Assembly: GCF_003635165.1 (NCBI RefSeq)
Contig: NZ_ML058615.1
Span: forward strand, 62,001-126,000
Origin: Burkholderia sp. Nafp2/4-1b
Lineage (GTDB): Bacteria > Pseudomonadota > Gammaproteobacteria > Burkholderiales > Burkholderiaceae
Direction: 5' to 3'
DNA: 64,000 nucleotides
The translations under genes were made by a program, and so were the position numbers. This document shows positions 1 through 9,379 of the stretch, in pieces. Within the stretch, counting starts at the first letter, position 1. Each line of letters opens with the position of its first letter. The notes beneath the pieces were generated by a model. The model was not told where the DNA came from, searched no databases, and saw only the letters and a program-made list of their open reading frames with translations.

Positions 1-1
1 C

Positions 2-184
2 GCGGAGCAGGTCGTCACCCGCACGATGCTGCTCGAAAACATCTGGGAATACCATTTCGATCCGCAAACGAACGTCATCGACGTGCACGTGAGCAAGCTG
101 CGCCAGAAGATCGACACGGGCTTCGAGCGCTCGCTGCTGCGGACCATCCGCAACGCGGGCTATATGCTCACTGCCGCTGCCTGA
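2..184 (+). CDS. Response regulator, OmpR/PhoB family, C-terminal part (partial)
   Basis: Only the last 60 codons are inside the window. They encode the end of an OmpR-type winged-helix DNA-binding domain: a segment ending NVIDVHVSKLRQKID matches the recognition helix, and RTIRNAGYML matches the final wing hairpin. The protein would be the DNA-binding output of a two-component system. Its receiver domain, and probably a partner kinase, lie upstream of the window. The next gene starts 27 bases downstream on the same strand, so the signalling genes that follow may be co-transcribed. The family is clear; the regulon cannot be judged. Confidence 0.9.
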   Translation, partial: AEQVVTRTMLLENIWEYHFDPQTNVIDVHVSKLRQKIDTGFERSLLRTIRNAGYMLTAAA

Positions 185-211
185 CCCACGGCGTCTCGCG
201 AGGATGGAACC

Positions 212-3200
212 ATGATGCTGACGGGCTACGACAGAACGACATTGAGCGACGATGGTCAGTTCGTGCTGTCTCGCCTGACGAGCCAGGGGGCGTCGGATAG
301 CTGGCTGACGGTCACGTTGTCGGCATCGCAGCCGCAGCCGGAAAGCCACGAGCGTCTGGAACACGCGTATCAGCTGCGCGGCATGCTCGACGGCGCGAAT
401 GTCGCGCGGCCGCACGCGCTGCTGCGCGACGAGCGCAGCGCGACGCTCGTGCTCGAGGATCCGGGCGGCAGATCGCTGCGCATGGCGCAAGCGGGGCCGT
501 TGCCCATAGGCCGGTTCCTTACCGTTGCCGTCAACCTCGCGTCGGCGCTGCGCTCCCTGCACAGCCGCGGCCTCACGCACAACGACATCCGGCCAGGCAA
601 CATTCTCATCGACGATGCGACCCAATCCATCGCGCTTACGGGTCTCGGCCTTGTCTCCAGTGCGCCGCGCGAGCGTCCGCGCGACGGGCCGCCCGCGATC
701 GCCGTCGAAGCGCTCCCCTATCTGTCGCCCGAACGCACCGGGCTGATGAACCGCTGGTCCGACTCGCGTGCCGATCTGTACTCGCTCGGCGTCGTGCTGT
801 ACGAAATGGTGACGGGGAAGTTGCCGTATCGGGCCGCTTCGGCTGCGGAATGGCTGCATTGCCATACGGCGCAAGTGCCCGTTCCAGTGGCCGAATGCAT
901 TGACGGGGTGCCCGCGCAACTGACCGCGATCGTTGCACGCCTGCTGTCGAAAGACGCCGCGCAGCGCTATCAGACCGCGGCGGGACTCGAACACGATCTG
1001 CGGCGCTGTCTCGACGCATGGCGCAAATCGGGCAACGTCGAGCCGTTTGCGCCGGGTGCGTCCGATGCGCCCGATCAGCTGCAACGGCCGTTTCGTCTCT
1101 ATGGGCGCCAGAAGCAGCAGCACAAGCTCGAAGCCGCGCTGGAGCGCGTCGTGCAGAACGGCGAGACGGGCGTGGCGCTGGTGTCGGGCTATTCCGGCAT
1201 CGGCAAATCGACGCTCGTGAGCGGGTTGCGCATGACGCCTGCTGCGTCGCGCGGATGGTTCGCGGCGGGCAAGTTCGAACGCTACAAGCGCGACATTCCC
1301 TACGCGACGCTCGCGCAGGCGTTCCAGACGCTGATCCGAGAGTTGATCGACGACGGCATGCGCACACACGCGGACCTGCGCCAGCGCCTGCACGATGCGC
1401 TCGGCGCGAACGGCCAGCTGATCGTCAATCTGATTCCCGAGCTGGAGGCGATCGTCGGGCCGCAGCCGCCCGTGCCCGACCTCGCGCCGCAGGAAGCACG
1501 CGCGCGCTTTCTCGCTGTGTTTACGCGTTTCATCGCTGCGTTCCCGTGCGCCGGCCAGCCGCTCGTGCTGTTTCTCGACGACCTGCAATGGAGCGACGCG
1601 GGCACGTTCAGTGTGCTCGAACAGCTGTGCGGGCCGGGCGCGTGCAACGTGTTCGTGGTGGGCGCGTATCGCGACAACGAAGTGGGCGTCACGCATCCGC
1701 TCAGAAGCACAGTCGATCTGATCCGGCAGGCGGGCACGCGTGTCGACGAAATCATGCTGACGCCGCTGCAACCCGACGACGTCGCACATCTGATCGGCGA
1801 CGCCCTCAAGACCACGCGGCCCGAACTGGAGGGCCTGAGCCGGCTCGTGTTCGAACGGACGGGCGGCAATCCGTTCTACGTCGTGCAGTTTCTGCAATTT
1901 CTCGCCGACGAGCGTTTCCTCGCGTTCGATCTTGAATACCGCATCTGGACGTGGGACAACGAACGGCTGCGCGAAGCGCGCTTCGCGGACAGCATTGTCG
2001 ATCTGATGGTCGGCAAGATCGAACGGTTGCCGCGCGGCACGCAGGCGTTGCTCGAACAGTTCGCGTGTCTGGGCGGCCGCGCGACGTCGCCGCTGCTGTC
2101 GCGCGTCAGCGGCCTGGACGACGCGCAAGTGGCTACGACTCTCGCCGATGGCGTCGAGGCGGGCCTGCTGTACCGCAGCCGCGAAGGCTATGCGTTCGTG
2201 CACGACCGCGTGCACGAGGCAGCGTATGAACTGATCCCGCCGCTGCAGCGTGCGCAGGCGCATCTGCGGATCGGCCGGATTCTCGCGGCGCAGCCGGCTA
2301 CGGACGAAGCGCGCAGCATCTTCGAGATCGTCAACCAGTACAACCGCGTCATTCCTTTACTCGACGATCCCGCCGAACGCGCGCGCGTGGTGGACTTCAA
2401 TCTCGAGGCGGGGCAGCGCGCACGCGCGTCGTCGGCGTATGGCTCGGCGCTCGCGTACCTGTCGACGGGCAGCGAACTGCTCGGCGAAGACGGCTGGGAC
2501 GCGGACTATGCGCGCAAATTCCAGCTGGAAAGCCAGCGTGCCGAATGTGAGTTTCTGACGGGCGCCATGGAAAGCAGCGGCGAACGGCTGTCGATGCTCG
2601 ACACGCGCGCACGCACGCTGGCCGACCGCGCGGCCGTCACGTTTCTGCGCGTCACGCTGTACACGGCGCTCGATCAGATGAACCTCGCGGTGCAGACGTG
2701 CCTCGACTATCTGCGGCATGTCGGCATCGACTGGATTCCGCATCCGGGCCGCGACGCGGCACGCGAAGAATACGACACGCTGTTGCAGGGCATCGGCGGC
2801 GCGCCGATCGAAACGCTGGTCGATCTGCCCCTGCTCGACGATGCCGGACTGGCCGCGACGATGAACGTGCTGACGGCCGTGTTGCCGCCCGCGTTCTTCA
2901 GCGATGAAAACCTCGTGTGTCTCGTGCTGTGCCGGATGGCGAACCTGAGCCTTCGGTACGGCAACAGCGATGCGTCGTCGCTCGGCTATGCGTATCTCGG
3001 CATGGTCGCGGGTCCGCTGTTCGACGACTACGACGCGGGCTACCGCTTCGGCGAGCTCGGCCTCGCGCTCGTGGACAAGCGCGGACTGGACCGTTTCAAG
3101 GCGCGCGTCTACATGTGCTTCGCGTATCACGTGACGCCGTGGACGCGGCCGATCCGTACCGGTTTGCCCTTGCTGCGCCGCGCGTTCGAAGTCGCGAGCG

Positions 3201-5206
3201 AAGGCGGCGATCTGACCTACATCGGCTTCAGCAGCTGCTGCACGGTCACGACGCTGATCGCCGCGGGCGAGCCGCTCGCGGAAGTCGAGCAGGAAGCGCA
3301 GCGTCGTCTGCAGATCGTTCAGGCCGCGAAGTTCGGCCTGATCGTCGACATCATCACCGCGCAGCTCGCGCTGATTCGTTCGTTGCGCGGCAACCTCGAC
3401 ACGCCCGACACACTTCCCGATCCCTTCGACTATGCCGCATTCGAGAAGCGCCTCGACGGCGATCCGAGTCTCGCGATCGCGGCGTGCTGGTACTGGATCC
3501 GCAAGCTGCAGGCGCGCTATCTGGCAGGCGATATCGACGGCGCGATGCATGCGGACAGCAAGGCGTCGCCGTTGCTGTGGACATCGTCGGGTCATTTCGA
3601 AATCGCCGAGTATCAGTTCTTTGCAGGGCTCGCGCGCGCAAGCTGGCATGACGGCGCGCCGGAAATCGCCAAGGCCGGGAATCTGGACCAGCTCGCCGCG
3701 CATCAGCGGCAGCTGGCGCTGTGGGCCCGGCACTGCCCGAGCAACTTCAGCAGCCGCGCGGCGTTGATGAGCGGCGAAATCGCGCGCATCGCGGGCCGCG
3801 AGTTCGAAGCGATGAACCGCTACGAAGAAGCGATCCGTCTCGCGCGCAAGCATGATTTCCCGCACGACGAAGCGCTCGCGCAAGAGATTGCCGCGAAGTT
3901 CTATCTGGCGCGCGGTTTTGCGACGACGGCGGCTGCGTATGTCCGCAACGCGCGCCGCGCGTGGTTGCGCTGGGGCGCGATTGCGCGCGTGAAGTCGCTC
4001 GACCGGCGTTATGCCGAGTTGCTGCGCGAGCCCGTCGAGCAGGCGCCGACGCCCGGCGTCGTCGCCGAACATATCGACGTCGATACCGTGTTGAAGGCGT
4101 CGCAGGCGATCTCGGGCGAACTGATTCCCGAGCGCCTGATGCGCACGCTGATGACCATCATGCTCGAACATGCGGGCGCGCGGCGCGCGCTGCTCGTGCT
4201 GCCGCGCGCCGACGCGTTGTGGATCGAAGCAACCGCGGTGGCGGCGCGCGAAGGCACGGAAGTGCGCTTCGACAGCCGACCGGTGAATGCGCAGGATCTG
4301 TCGAGCGCCGTGCTGCTCGAGAGCATTCGCACGCAACGCGCGTTGCTGATCGACGATGCATTCTCCGACCCGACCTGGTCGACCGACGAGCATTTCGCCG
4401 CGCAGCATTCGCGTTCGGTGCTGTCGCTGCCGCTCGTCAAGCAGTCGAAGCTGATCGGTGTGCTGTACCTGGAGAACGAACTCGCGCCGGGCGTGTTCAC
4501 GCCCGCGCGTCTCGCCGTGCTCAGGCTGCTTGCGTCACAGGCGGCCGTGTCGCTCGAAAATGCGTCGCTCGAAGAGAAGCATGCGTTGCTCGCCGAAAAA
4601 GATGCGCTGCTGCATGAAGTGCATCATCGCGTGAAGAACAATCTGCAATTGATCAGCAGCCTGCTGAACCTTCAAGCGGAGCGCGTGACGGACAAGGACG
4701 TTGCCGAACTGTTCGCCGACAGCCGCAATCGCGTGCGCTCGATGGCGATGGTGCACGAGAACCTGTATCGCGCGGGCAACTTCGCGCGCATCGCGATGAC
4801 GGCGCACGTGAAGACGTTATGCGGTCATCTGGCACGCGTCTACGACATGGGGCGACTGGGCGTCGACCTGCAGATCGACGTCGACGACATTCAGCTCAAC
4901 ATGAACCGCGCGGTGTCGTGCGGTCTCGTCATCAACGAACTGGTGTCGAATGCGCTCAAGCATGCGTTTCCGGATCAGCGCGGCGGCGTGCTCAAGGTCG
5001 AACTGAAGGCGATCGACGACCAGCGCTGCGCGTTGATCGTCGCCGACGACGGCGTCGGCCTCGCGCCCGATTTTTCGTTCGAACGCGATGAAACGCTCGG
5101 CTTGCGCCTCGTTCACGACCTCGTGCTGCAATTGCGCGGCCGCGTCGATATCGCGCAGCAGCACGGTACCACTTTCACCATTCACTTCAATGCAGCCGAA
5201 CGTTGA
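212..5206 (+). CDS. Pseudokinase / AAA ATPase / GAF / histidine kinase multidomain protein
   Basis: A 1664-residue protein of the 'trifunctional serine/threonine kinase-ATPase-histidine kinase' type. Order of domains: Ser/Thr-kinase-like fold about 15-275; AAA_16 NTPase from about 293, with Walker A SGYSGIGKST near 325-334 and Walker B LVLFLDDLQW near 450; a long helical TPR-like region about 600-1250; GAF about 1285-1430; HisKA_2 box HEVHHRVKNNLQ near 1469 and a HATPase domain to the end. The kinase-like domain looks inactive. There is no lysine in the first 200 or so residues (no VAIK Lys), the catalytic loop reads HNDIRPGN, and the DFG position reads GLG. The HisKA_2 kinase should still phosphorylate a receiver, plausibly the one at the start of the next protein. 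The start follows an AGGA 7 bases upstream; ATG 215 is an alternative. Confidence 0.88.
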   Translation: MMLTGYDRTTLSDDGQFVLSRLTSQGASDSWLTVTLSASQPQPESHERLEHAYQLRGMLDGANVARPHALLRDERSATLVLEDPGGRSLRMAQAGPLPIGRFLTVAVNLASALRSLHSRGLTHNDIRPGNILIDDATQSIALTGLGLVSSAPRERPRDGPPAIAVEALPYLSPERTGLMNRWSDSRADLYSLGVVLYEMVTGKLPYRAASAAEWLHCHTAQVPVPVAECIDGVPAQLTAIVARLLSKDAAQRYQTAAGLEHDLRRCLDAWRKSGNVEPFAPGASDAPDQLQRPFRLYGRQKQQHKLEAALERVVQNGETGVALVSGYSGIGKSTLVSGLRMTPAASRGWFAAGKFERYKRDIPYATLAQAFQTLIRELIDDGMRTHADLRQRLHDALGANGQLIVNLIPELEAIVGPQPPVPDLAPQEARARFLAVFTRFIAAFPCAGQPLVLFLDDLQWSDAGTFSVLEQLCGPGACNVFVVGAYRDNEVGVTHPLRSTVDLIRQAGTRVDEIMLTPLQPDDVAHLIGDALKTTRPELEGLSRLVFERTGGNPFYVVQFLQFLADERFLAFDLEYRIWTWDNERLREARFADSIVDLMVGKIERLPRGTQALLEQFACLGGRATSPLLSRVSGLDDAQVATTLADGVEAGLLYRSREGYAFVHDRVHEAAYELIPPLQRAQAHLRIGRILAAQPATDEARSIFEIVNQYNRVIPLLDDPAERARVVDFNLEAGQRARASSAYGSALAYLSTGSELLGEDGWDADYARKFQLESQRAECEFLTGAMESSGERLSMLDTRARTLADRAAVTFLRVTLYTALDQMNLAVQTCLDYLRHVGIDWIPHPGRDAAREEYDTLLQGIGGAPIETLVDLPLLDDAGLAATMNVLTAVLPPAFFSDENLVCLVLCRMANLSLRYGNSDASSLGYAYLGMVAGPLFDDYDAGYRFGELGLALVDKRGLDRFKARVYMCFAYHVTPWTRPIRTGLPLLRRAFEVASEGGDLTYIGFSSCCTVTTLIAAGEPLAEVEQEAQRRLQIVQAAKFGLIVDIITAQLALIRSLRGNLDTPDTLPDPFDYAAFEKRLDGDPSLAIAACWYWIRKLQARYLAGDIDGAMHADSKASPLLWTSSGHFEIAEYQFFAGLARASWHDGAPEIAKAGNLDQLAAHQRQLALWARHCPSNFSSRAALMSGEIARIAGREFEAMNRYEEAIRLARKHDFPHDEALAQEIAAKFYLARGFATTAAAYVRNARRAWLRWGAIARVKSLDRRYAELLREPVEQAPTPGVVAEHIDVDTVLKASQAISGELIPERLMRTLMTIMLEHAGARRALLVLPRADALWIEATAVAAREGTEVRFDSRPVNAQDLSSAVLLESIRTQRALLIDDAFSDPTWSTDEHFAAQHSRSVLSLPLVKQSKLIGVLYLENELAPGVFTPARLAVLRLLASQAAVSLENASLEEKHALLAEKDALLHEVHHRVKNNLQLISSLLNLQAERVTDKDVAELFADSRNRVRSMAMVHENLYRAGNFARIAMTAHVKTLCGHLARVYDMGRLGVDLQIDVDDIQLNMNRAVSCGLVINELVSNALKHAFPDQRGGVLKVELKAIDDQRCALIVADDGVGLAPDFSFERDETLGLRLVHDLVLQLRGRVDIAQQHGTTFTIHFNAAER

Positions 5207-5218
5207 CGGCCACACGCC

Positions 5219-8188
5219 ATGACCAGCGCGCAAATCTTGATCGTCGAGGATGACCGCATCGTTGCACGCGATCTCGCGCAGCAGATGAACCGCGCGGGTT
5301 ATGTCGTGGTCGGCAGCACGGGTAGCGGCGAAGAAGCGCTCGCGCTGGTCGACACGCTGCCCGCAGGCAGCAAGCCGGATCTGGTGCTGATGGACGTGCG
5401 GCTCGAAGGCGAACTCGACGGCATCGACACCGCGCGGCGTATCCGCGAAGCGCGCGACATTCCCGTCGTGTTTCTCACCGCCTATGCGGACGAAGAGACG
5501 ATCCGCCGCGCGACGGCAGCGGAACCGTACGGCTACGTGCTCAAGCCCTTCGACGACACGCAGTTGCGTACCGTCGTCGAAATGGCGCTTTACAAGCACA
5601 GCGCCGAGCGGCGTTTGCGCGAGAGCGAGCAGCGCTATGCGATCACGCTGTCGAGTATTGGCGACGGCGTGCTGTCGACAGATGTGGATGGCTTCGTCAC
5701 CTTCGTCAATCTCGCCGGCGAAGCGCTAATGGGCTGGTCGCGCAGCGAAGCGACGGGACGGCCGCTACGCGAGGTTTTCCGTCTGCACGATGAGAACACG
5801 CGCGCGCTGATCGACGATCCGATGGCCGCCGTGCTGCGAACCGCGAGCGACGGCGGGCTGCCCGCGCGCGCCATTCTGCGCGTGCGCGGCGGCAGCGACC
5901 TGCCCGTCGAATGCACGGGCACGCCGATGACGGACGAACGCGGCGTACGACAGGGCATCGTGATCGTGTTTCGCGACGTGACGCAAAAGCGCCGCGCACA
6001 GGAAGCGGAAATTCTTCGCGAGACCAATGCGCGGCTCGAAATGGCGATGTACGGCTCGAATGTCGGCGTGTGGGAAATCGACATGCCCGAAGGCGATTAC
6101 AAGCGCGGCTTCGCTCGCTATTCGAACATCTACGAGTGGCTCGGCTTCGACACGCCGCAAGCGCGCCTCGATTACGAAGCGTATATGAGCGTGCTGCATC
6201 CCGATCATCGCGACAGCACGGATCGCGCGGTCGCGTCGTTCCTCGAAAGCGGCGACGGCTTGTTCGAACTGGAGAACCGGCTGCGGCATCGCGACGGCAC
6301 CGACCGCTGGGTGCTGGTGCGCGGCACCGCGCGCCGCGACGCGACGGGCAAGCCGGTGCGCTTCGTCGGCAGTCTGGTCGACATCACGCAACTGAAGATG
6401 ACCGAGCAGGCGCTGCGCGCGAGCGAAGAGCGCTTTCGCGGCACCTTCGAAAACGCCGCGGTCGGCGTCGCGCATTGCGATCTTGATGGGCGCTTTCTGC
6501 GTGTGAATCATCGGTCGGGCGAGATCGTCGGCTGGCCGCGGGACGCGTTGCAACAGCGACGGCTGCACGAGCTGATTCATGATGACTTCAGCGAGGCGAG
6601 CATTGACCGGTTCCGCCTGCTGACGGAGGGCAAGCTCAAGCATTATTCGGAGGAAGTGCCGCTTGTCAGGTTCGACGGGGAGCGCGTGTGGGTAACGCTG
6701 TCGGTTGCGCTTCAGCACGACGCGGCAGGCCAGACGACCCACGTCATCGTCATCATTCAGGACATCTCCGCGCGCAAGGCGCTGGAAGACACGGTGCGCG
6801 TCGCGAAGGACGCGGCGGAAGCGGCCAGCCGCGCGAAGGACCAGTTCCTCGCCAACATCAGCCATGAACTGCGCACGCCGCTCAACGGCATTCTCGGCTA
6901 TGCACAGATACTGCAGCGTGACGCGCGGCTCGACACGCGCCAGCTGGCGAGCGTCGGTGTGATCGAGCAGAGCGGGCAGCATCTGCTGACGCTGATCAAC
7001 GATATTCTCGACTTCGCGCGTCTGGGCGCCGGCAAGCTGGAACTGCAGGTCGGCGAAGTGTCGCTGCGCGGGTTTCTCGAGACGATCGCGGAAATAGTCG
7101 CCGTGCGCGCGCAGCAAAAGGGCCTCGTGCTGAACTATGTGGCCGCGCCGGATCTGCCTGCCGTGGTCCGTGTCGATGAGCGCCGGCTACGCCAGGTGCT
7201 GCTCAATCTGCTCGCGAATGCCGTCAAGTTCACCGACCACGGCGGGGTCACGCTGTCGGTCAGCCGAGGCGCGGCGGGGCGCCTGCGCTTCGAGGTGCGC
7301 GATACCGGTATCGGCGTGAGCGCCGACCGGCTGGAAGCGATCTTTCAACCGTTCGAACAGGCGGGCGATCACACGCGGCGCAGCGGCGGCGCGGGGCTGG
7401 GTCTCGCGATCAGCCGGCAACTCGTCCGCATGATGGGCGGCGAGATCGAAGTCACGAGTTCGGCCGGCGAGGGCAGCGTGTTTGGTTTTGAACTGGATGC
7501 GCCCGCGGCGGCGGCGGGGCTGGGCGAATGCGTACCGCGTCTTCAGGCCGGCAGCCTTGATGGCGCGGGCCGGGTCATTCTGGTGGTCGACGATGTCCCC
7601 GCGAACCGTACGCTCCTCGCGGAAGCGCTGGGACAGGCGGGCTTTCGTGTGATCGAAAGCAGCGATGGCCGCGATGCGCTCGACAAGGCTGCAGCGTACG
7701 CGCCCGAACTGATCGTTCTCGACACGGTGATGCCCGTGATGGGCGGCATAGAAACGCTGCACCATCTGCGCCGTTCGCAAGCACTGGCAGCGACGCCCGT
7801 GATCGTCGTATCCGCCGACGCCTCCGAACAGAACGCGCGCGCGAACATCGACGCGGGCGCGAACGTGTTTCTCCAAAAGCCGCTCAATCTCGACCGCCTG
7901 TTGGGCTCGATCGCAATGCTGCTCGGCCTGGTTACACAGCAGGGAGCCGACCCATCCTGCGAAGCTTACCGGCCGATGATCATCCCGCCGCGCGAGGAAA
8001 TGACGGCGCTGCACCGCTATGCGCTGCTCGGCTCGATGCGCGACATCAGCCGGCACGCCGATCGTCTTGTGAGTTCGCATGAAAAGTATGAACCGTTCGC
8101 CGCGCGTTTGCGGCAACTTGCCATGACCTACGAATCGCAGGCTCTGCTTTCGTTGATCGAACATCATCTGAACAGCGAAGGGAGTTGA
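5219..8188 (+). CDS. Hybrid sensor histidine kinase, REC-PAS(x3)-HisKA-HATPase-REC
   Basis: 989 residues, soluble, no membrane segments. It starts with a receiver domain (about 5-120; acidic VEDD, phospho-Asp in LVLMDVRLEG near 58, Lys in VLKPF). PAS repeats follow at about 135-260, 275-395 and 405-520. The HisKA box is ISHELRTPLNG near 549, with HATPase N and G boxes (NLLANAVKF, DTGIGV, GAGLGLAI). A second receiver has its Asp in LIVLDTVMPVMGG near 833, and a helical tail of about 80 residues follows. The N-terminal receiver is a good acceptor for the kinase just upstream (12-base gap), so the three proteins probably form a phosphorelay. The signal is unknown. Confidence 0.9.
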   Translation: MTSAQILIVEDDRIVARDLAQQMNRAGYVVVGSTGSGEEALALVDTLPAGSKPDLVLMDVRLEGELDGIDTARRIREARDIPVVFLTAYADEETIRRATAAEPYGYVLKPFDDTQLRTVVEMALYKHSAERRLRESEQRYAITLSSIGDGVLSTDVDGFVTFVNLAGEALMGWSRSEATGRPLREVFRLHDENTRALIDDPMAAVLRTASDGGLPARAILRVRGGSDLPVECTGTPMTDERGVRQGIVIVFRDVTQKRRAQEAEILRETNARLEMAMYGSNVGVWEIDMPEGDYKRGFARYSNIYEWLGFDTPQARLDYEAYMSVLHPDHRDSTDRAVASFLESGDGLFELENRLRHRDGTDRWVLVRGTARRDATGKPVRFVGSLVDITQLKMTEQALRASEERFRGTFENAAVGVAHCDLDGRFLRVNHRSGEIVGWPRDALQQRRLHELIHDDFSEASIDRFRLLTEGKLKHYSEEVPLVRFDGERVWVTLSVALQHDAAGQTTHVIVIIQDISARKALEDTVRVAKDAAEAASRAKDQFLANISHELRTPLNGILGYAQILQRDARLDTRQLASVGVIEQSGQHLLTLINDILDFARLGAGKLELQVGEVSLRGFLETIAEIVAVRAQQKGLVLNYVAAPDLPAVVRVDERRLRQVLLNLLANAVKFTDHGGVTLSVSRGAAGRLRFEVRDTGIGVSADRLEAIFQPFEQAGDHTRRSGGAGLGLAISRQLVRMMGGEIEVTSSAGEGSVFGFELDAPAAAAGLGECVPRLQAGSLDGAGRVILVVDDVPANRTLLAEALGQAGFRVIESSDGRDALDKAAAYAPELIVLDTVMPVMGGIETLHHLRRSQALAATPVIVVSADASEQNARANIDAGANVFLQKPLNLDRLLGSIAMLLGLVTQQGADPSCEAYRPMIIPPREEMTALHRYALLGSMRDISRHADRLVSSHEKYEPFAARLRQLAMTYESQALLSLIEHHLNSEGS

Positions 8189-8190
8189 CG

Positions 8191-9351
8191 ATGCGAGAGC
8201 ACAACAAGGACGCGCCCGTCGTGCTCGTGGTCGACGACACGGCGGCGAATCTGGCACTCGTCGTCGATACGCTGGAAGCCGAAGGGCTGCGCGTGGCCGT
8301 CGCGCGCGACGGCCACGAAGCGCTGCGCCGCGCCGAACTGGTCAAGCCCGACCTGATCCTGCTCGACGTGATGATGCCCGGGCTCGATGGTTTCCAGACC
8401 TGCCGCGCGCTCAAGGACAATCCCGTCACGCGGGATATCCCCGTGATTTTCATGACATCGCTGACGCAGACCGAGGACAAGATCACGGGGTTCCGCGTCG
8501 GCGCGATGGACTTCGTGACCAAGCCGCTGCAAATGGAAGAAGTGGTCGTGCGCGTGCAGATGCATCTGAAGCTGCATGCATTGCAACGCTTGCAGCAGGA
8601 ACAGAACGCGAGGCTCGAAGAAGAGATCAAGACGCGCATCCAGGCGCAGGCCGCGTTGATCGAAGTGCTGGACGGCGTTCGCAATGTGTCGAACGCGATC
8701 GCGCACGATCTGCGCACGCCGCTCACCGAACTGCGTTCGAGACTCGAGGTGCTGCTGCTCGGGCTGCGCAAGAAGGGCGATGAAGACACGCTGGGCCAGC
8801 TCGAGGTGGCGATGGCCGACGTGGACCGCGTGATCGGTATTTTCAATGCGCTGCTTCGTCTCGCAGAGATCGATGCGGGCGTGCGGCGCTCGGGTTTTGT
8901 CAAAAGCGACGTCGTGACGATCCTGTCGGATGCCGTCGAGTTCTATCAGCCCGTCGCGGAGTTGCGCGGCATTTCGCTGACGCTGTTGCTATGTTCGGAA
9001 CGGGAGGTGCTGGCCGACGTCGACCCGTTGCTGCTCGCGCAAGCGATCGGTAATCTGATCGACAACGCGCTGAAGTACGCGCAGGACAACGGTGAGGTCG
9101 AGGTGTCGCTGTGTGAGCGTGACGATCGTATCGACGTCACGGTGTCGGATGACGGACCCGGTATCCCGTTCGCCGAACGGTCCAAGGTGACAGAGCGGTT
9201 CTATCGCGGCGACCGAAGCCGGGGAACCCCGGGCGTCGGACTCGGGCTCGCGCTCGTCAAGGCGGTGGCAACGCTGCACCATGGTTTTTTGGAGTTCGCC
9301 GACAACGAGCCAGGCCTTGCTGCCACCATGACGATCCTCCGGTTCAGCTAG
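8191..9351 (+). CDS. Response regulator-histidine kinase (REC-HisKA-HATPase)
   Basis: 386 residues. An N-terminal receiver (VVLVVDDT, phospho-Asp in LILLDVMMPGLDG, Lys in FVTKPL) is followed by a short coiled coil, a HisKA domain (H in AIAHDLRTPLTELRS near 170) and a HATPase domain (NLIDNALKYA, DDGPGIPF, GVGLGLAL). The start is ATG 8191, with AGGGAG at 8179-8184, rather than TTG 8185. The gene begins 3 bases after the upstream stop, so translation is probably coupled. It is the third member of this signalling operon and may be a terminal or branching element. No DNA-binding output is present, so downstream partners must lie elsewhere. Confidence 0.88.
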   Translation: MREHNKDAPVVLVVDDTAANLALVVDTLEAEGLRVAVARDGHEALRRAELVKPDLILLDVMMPGLDGFQTCRALKDNPVTRDIPVIFMTSLTQTEDKITGFRVGAMDFVTKPLQMEEVVVRVQMHLKLHALQRLQQEQNARLEEEIKTRIQAQAALIEVLDGVRNVSNAIAHDLRTPLTELRSRLEVLLLGLRKKGDEDTLGQLEVAMADVDRVIGIFNALLRLAEIDAGVRRSGFVKSDVVTILSDAVEFYQPVAELRGISLTLLLCSEREVLADVDPLLLAQAIGNLIDNALKYAQDNGEVEVSLCERDDRIDVTVSDDGPGIPFAERSKVTERFYRGDRSRGTPGVGLGLALVKAVATLHHGFLEFADNEPGLAATMTILRFS

Positions 9352-9379
9352 TCGGGAGTTCCGGATCTCGATCGCGAGT

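Noticed and set aside
2357..4408. Very long open frame (over 680 codons) on the minus strand, and many similar antisense frames across the window
   Set aside because: High third-position GC keeps opposite frames open. They are Arg/Ala/His-rich, lack ribosome sites and lie fully inside well-recognised genes.
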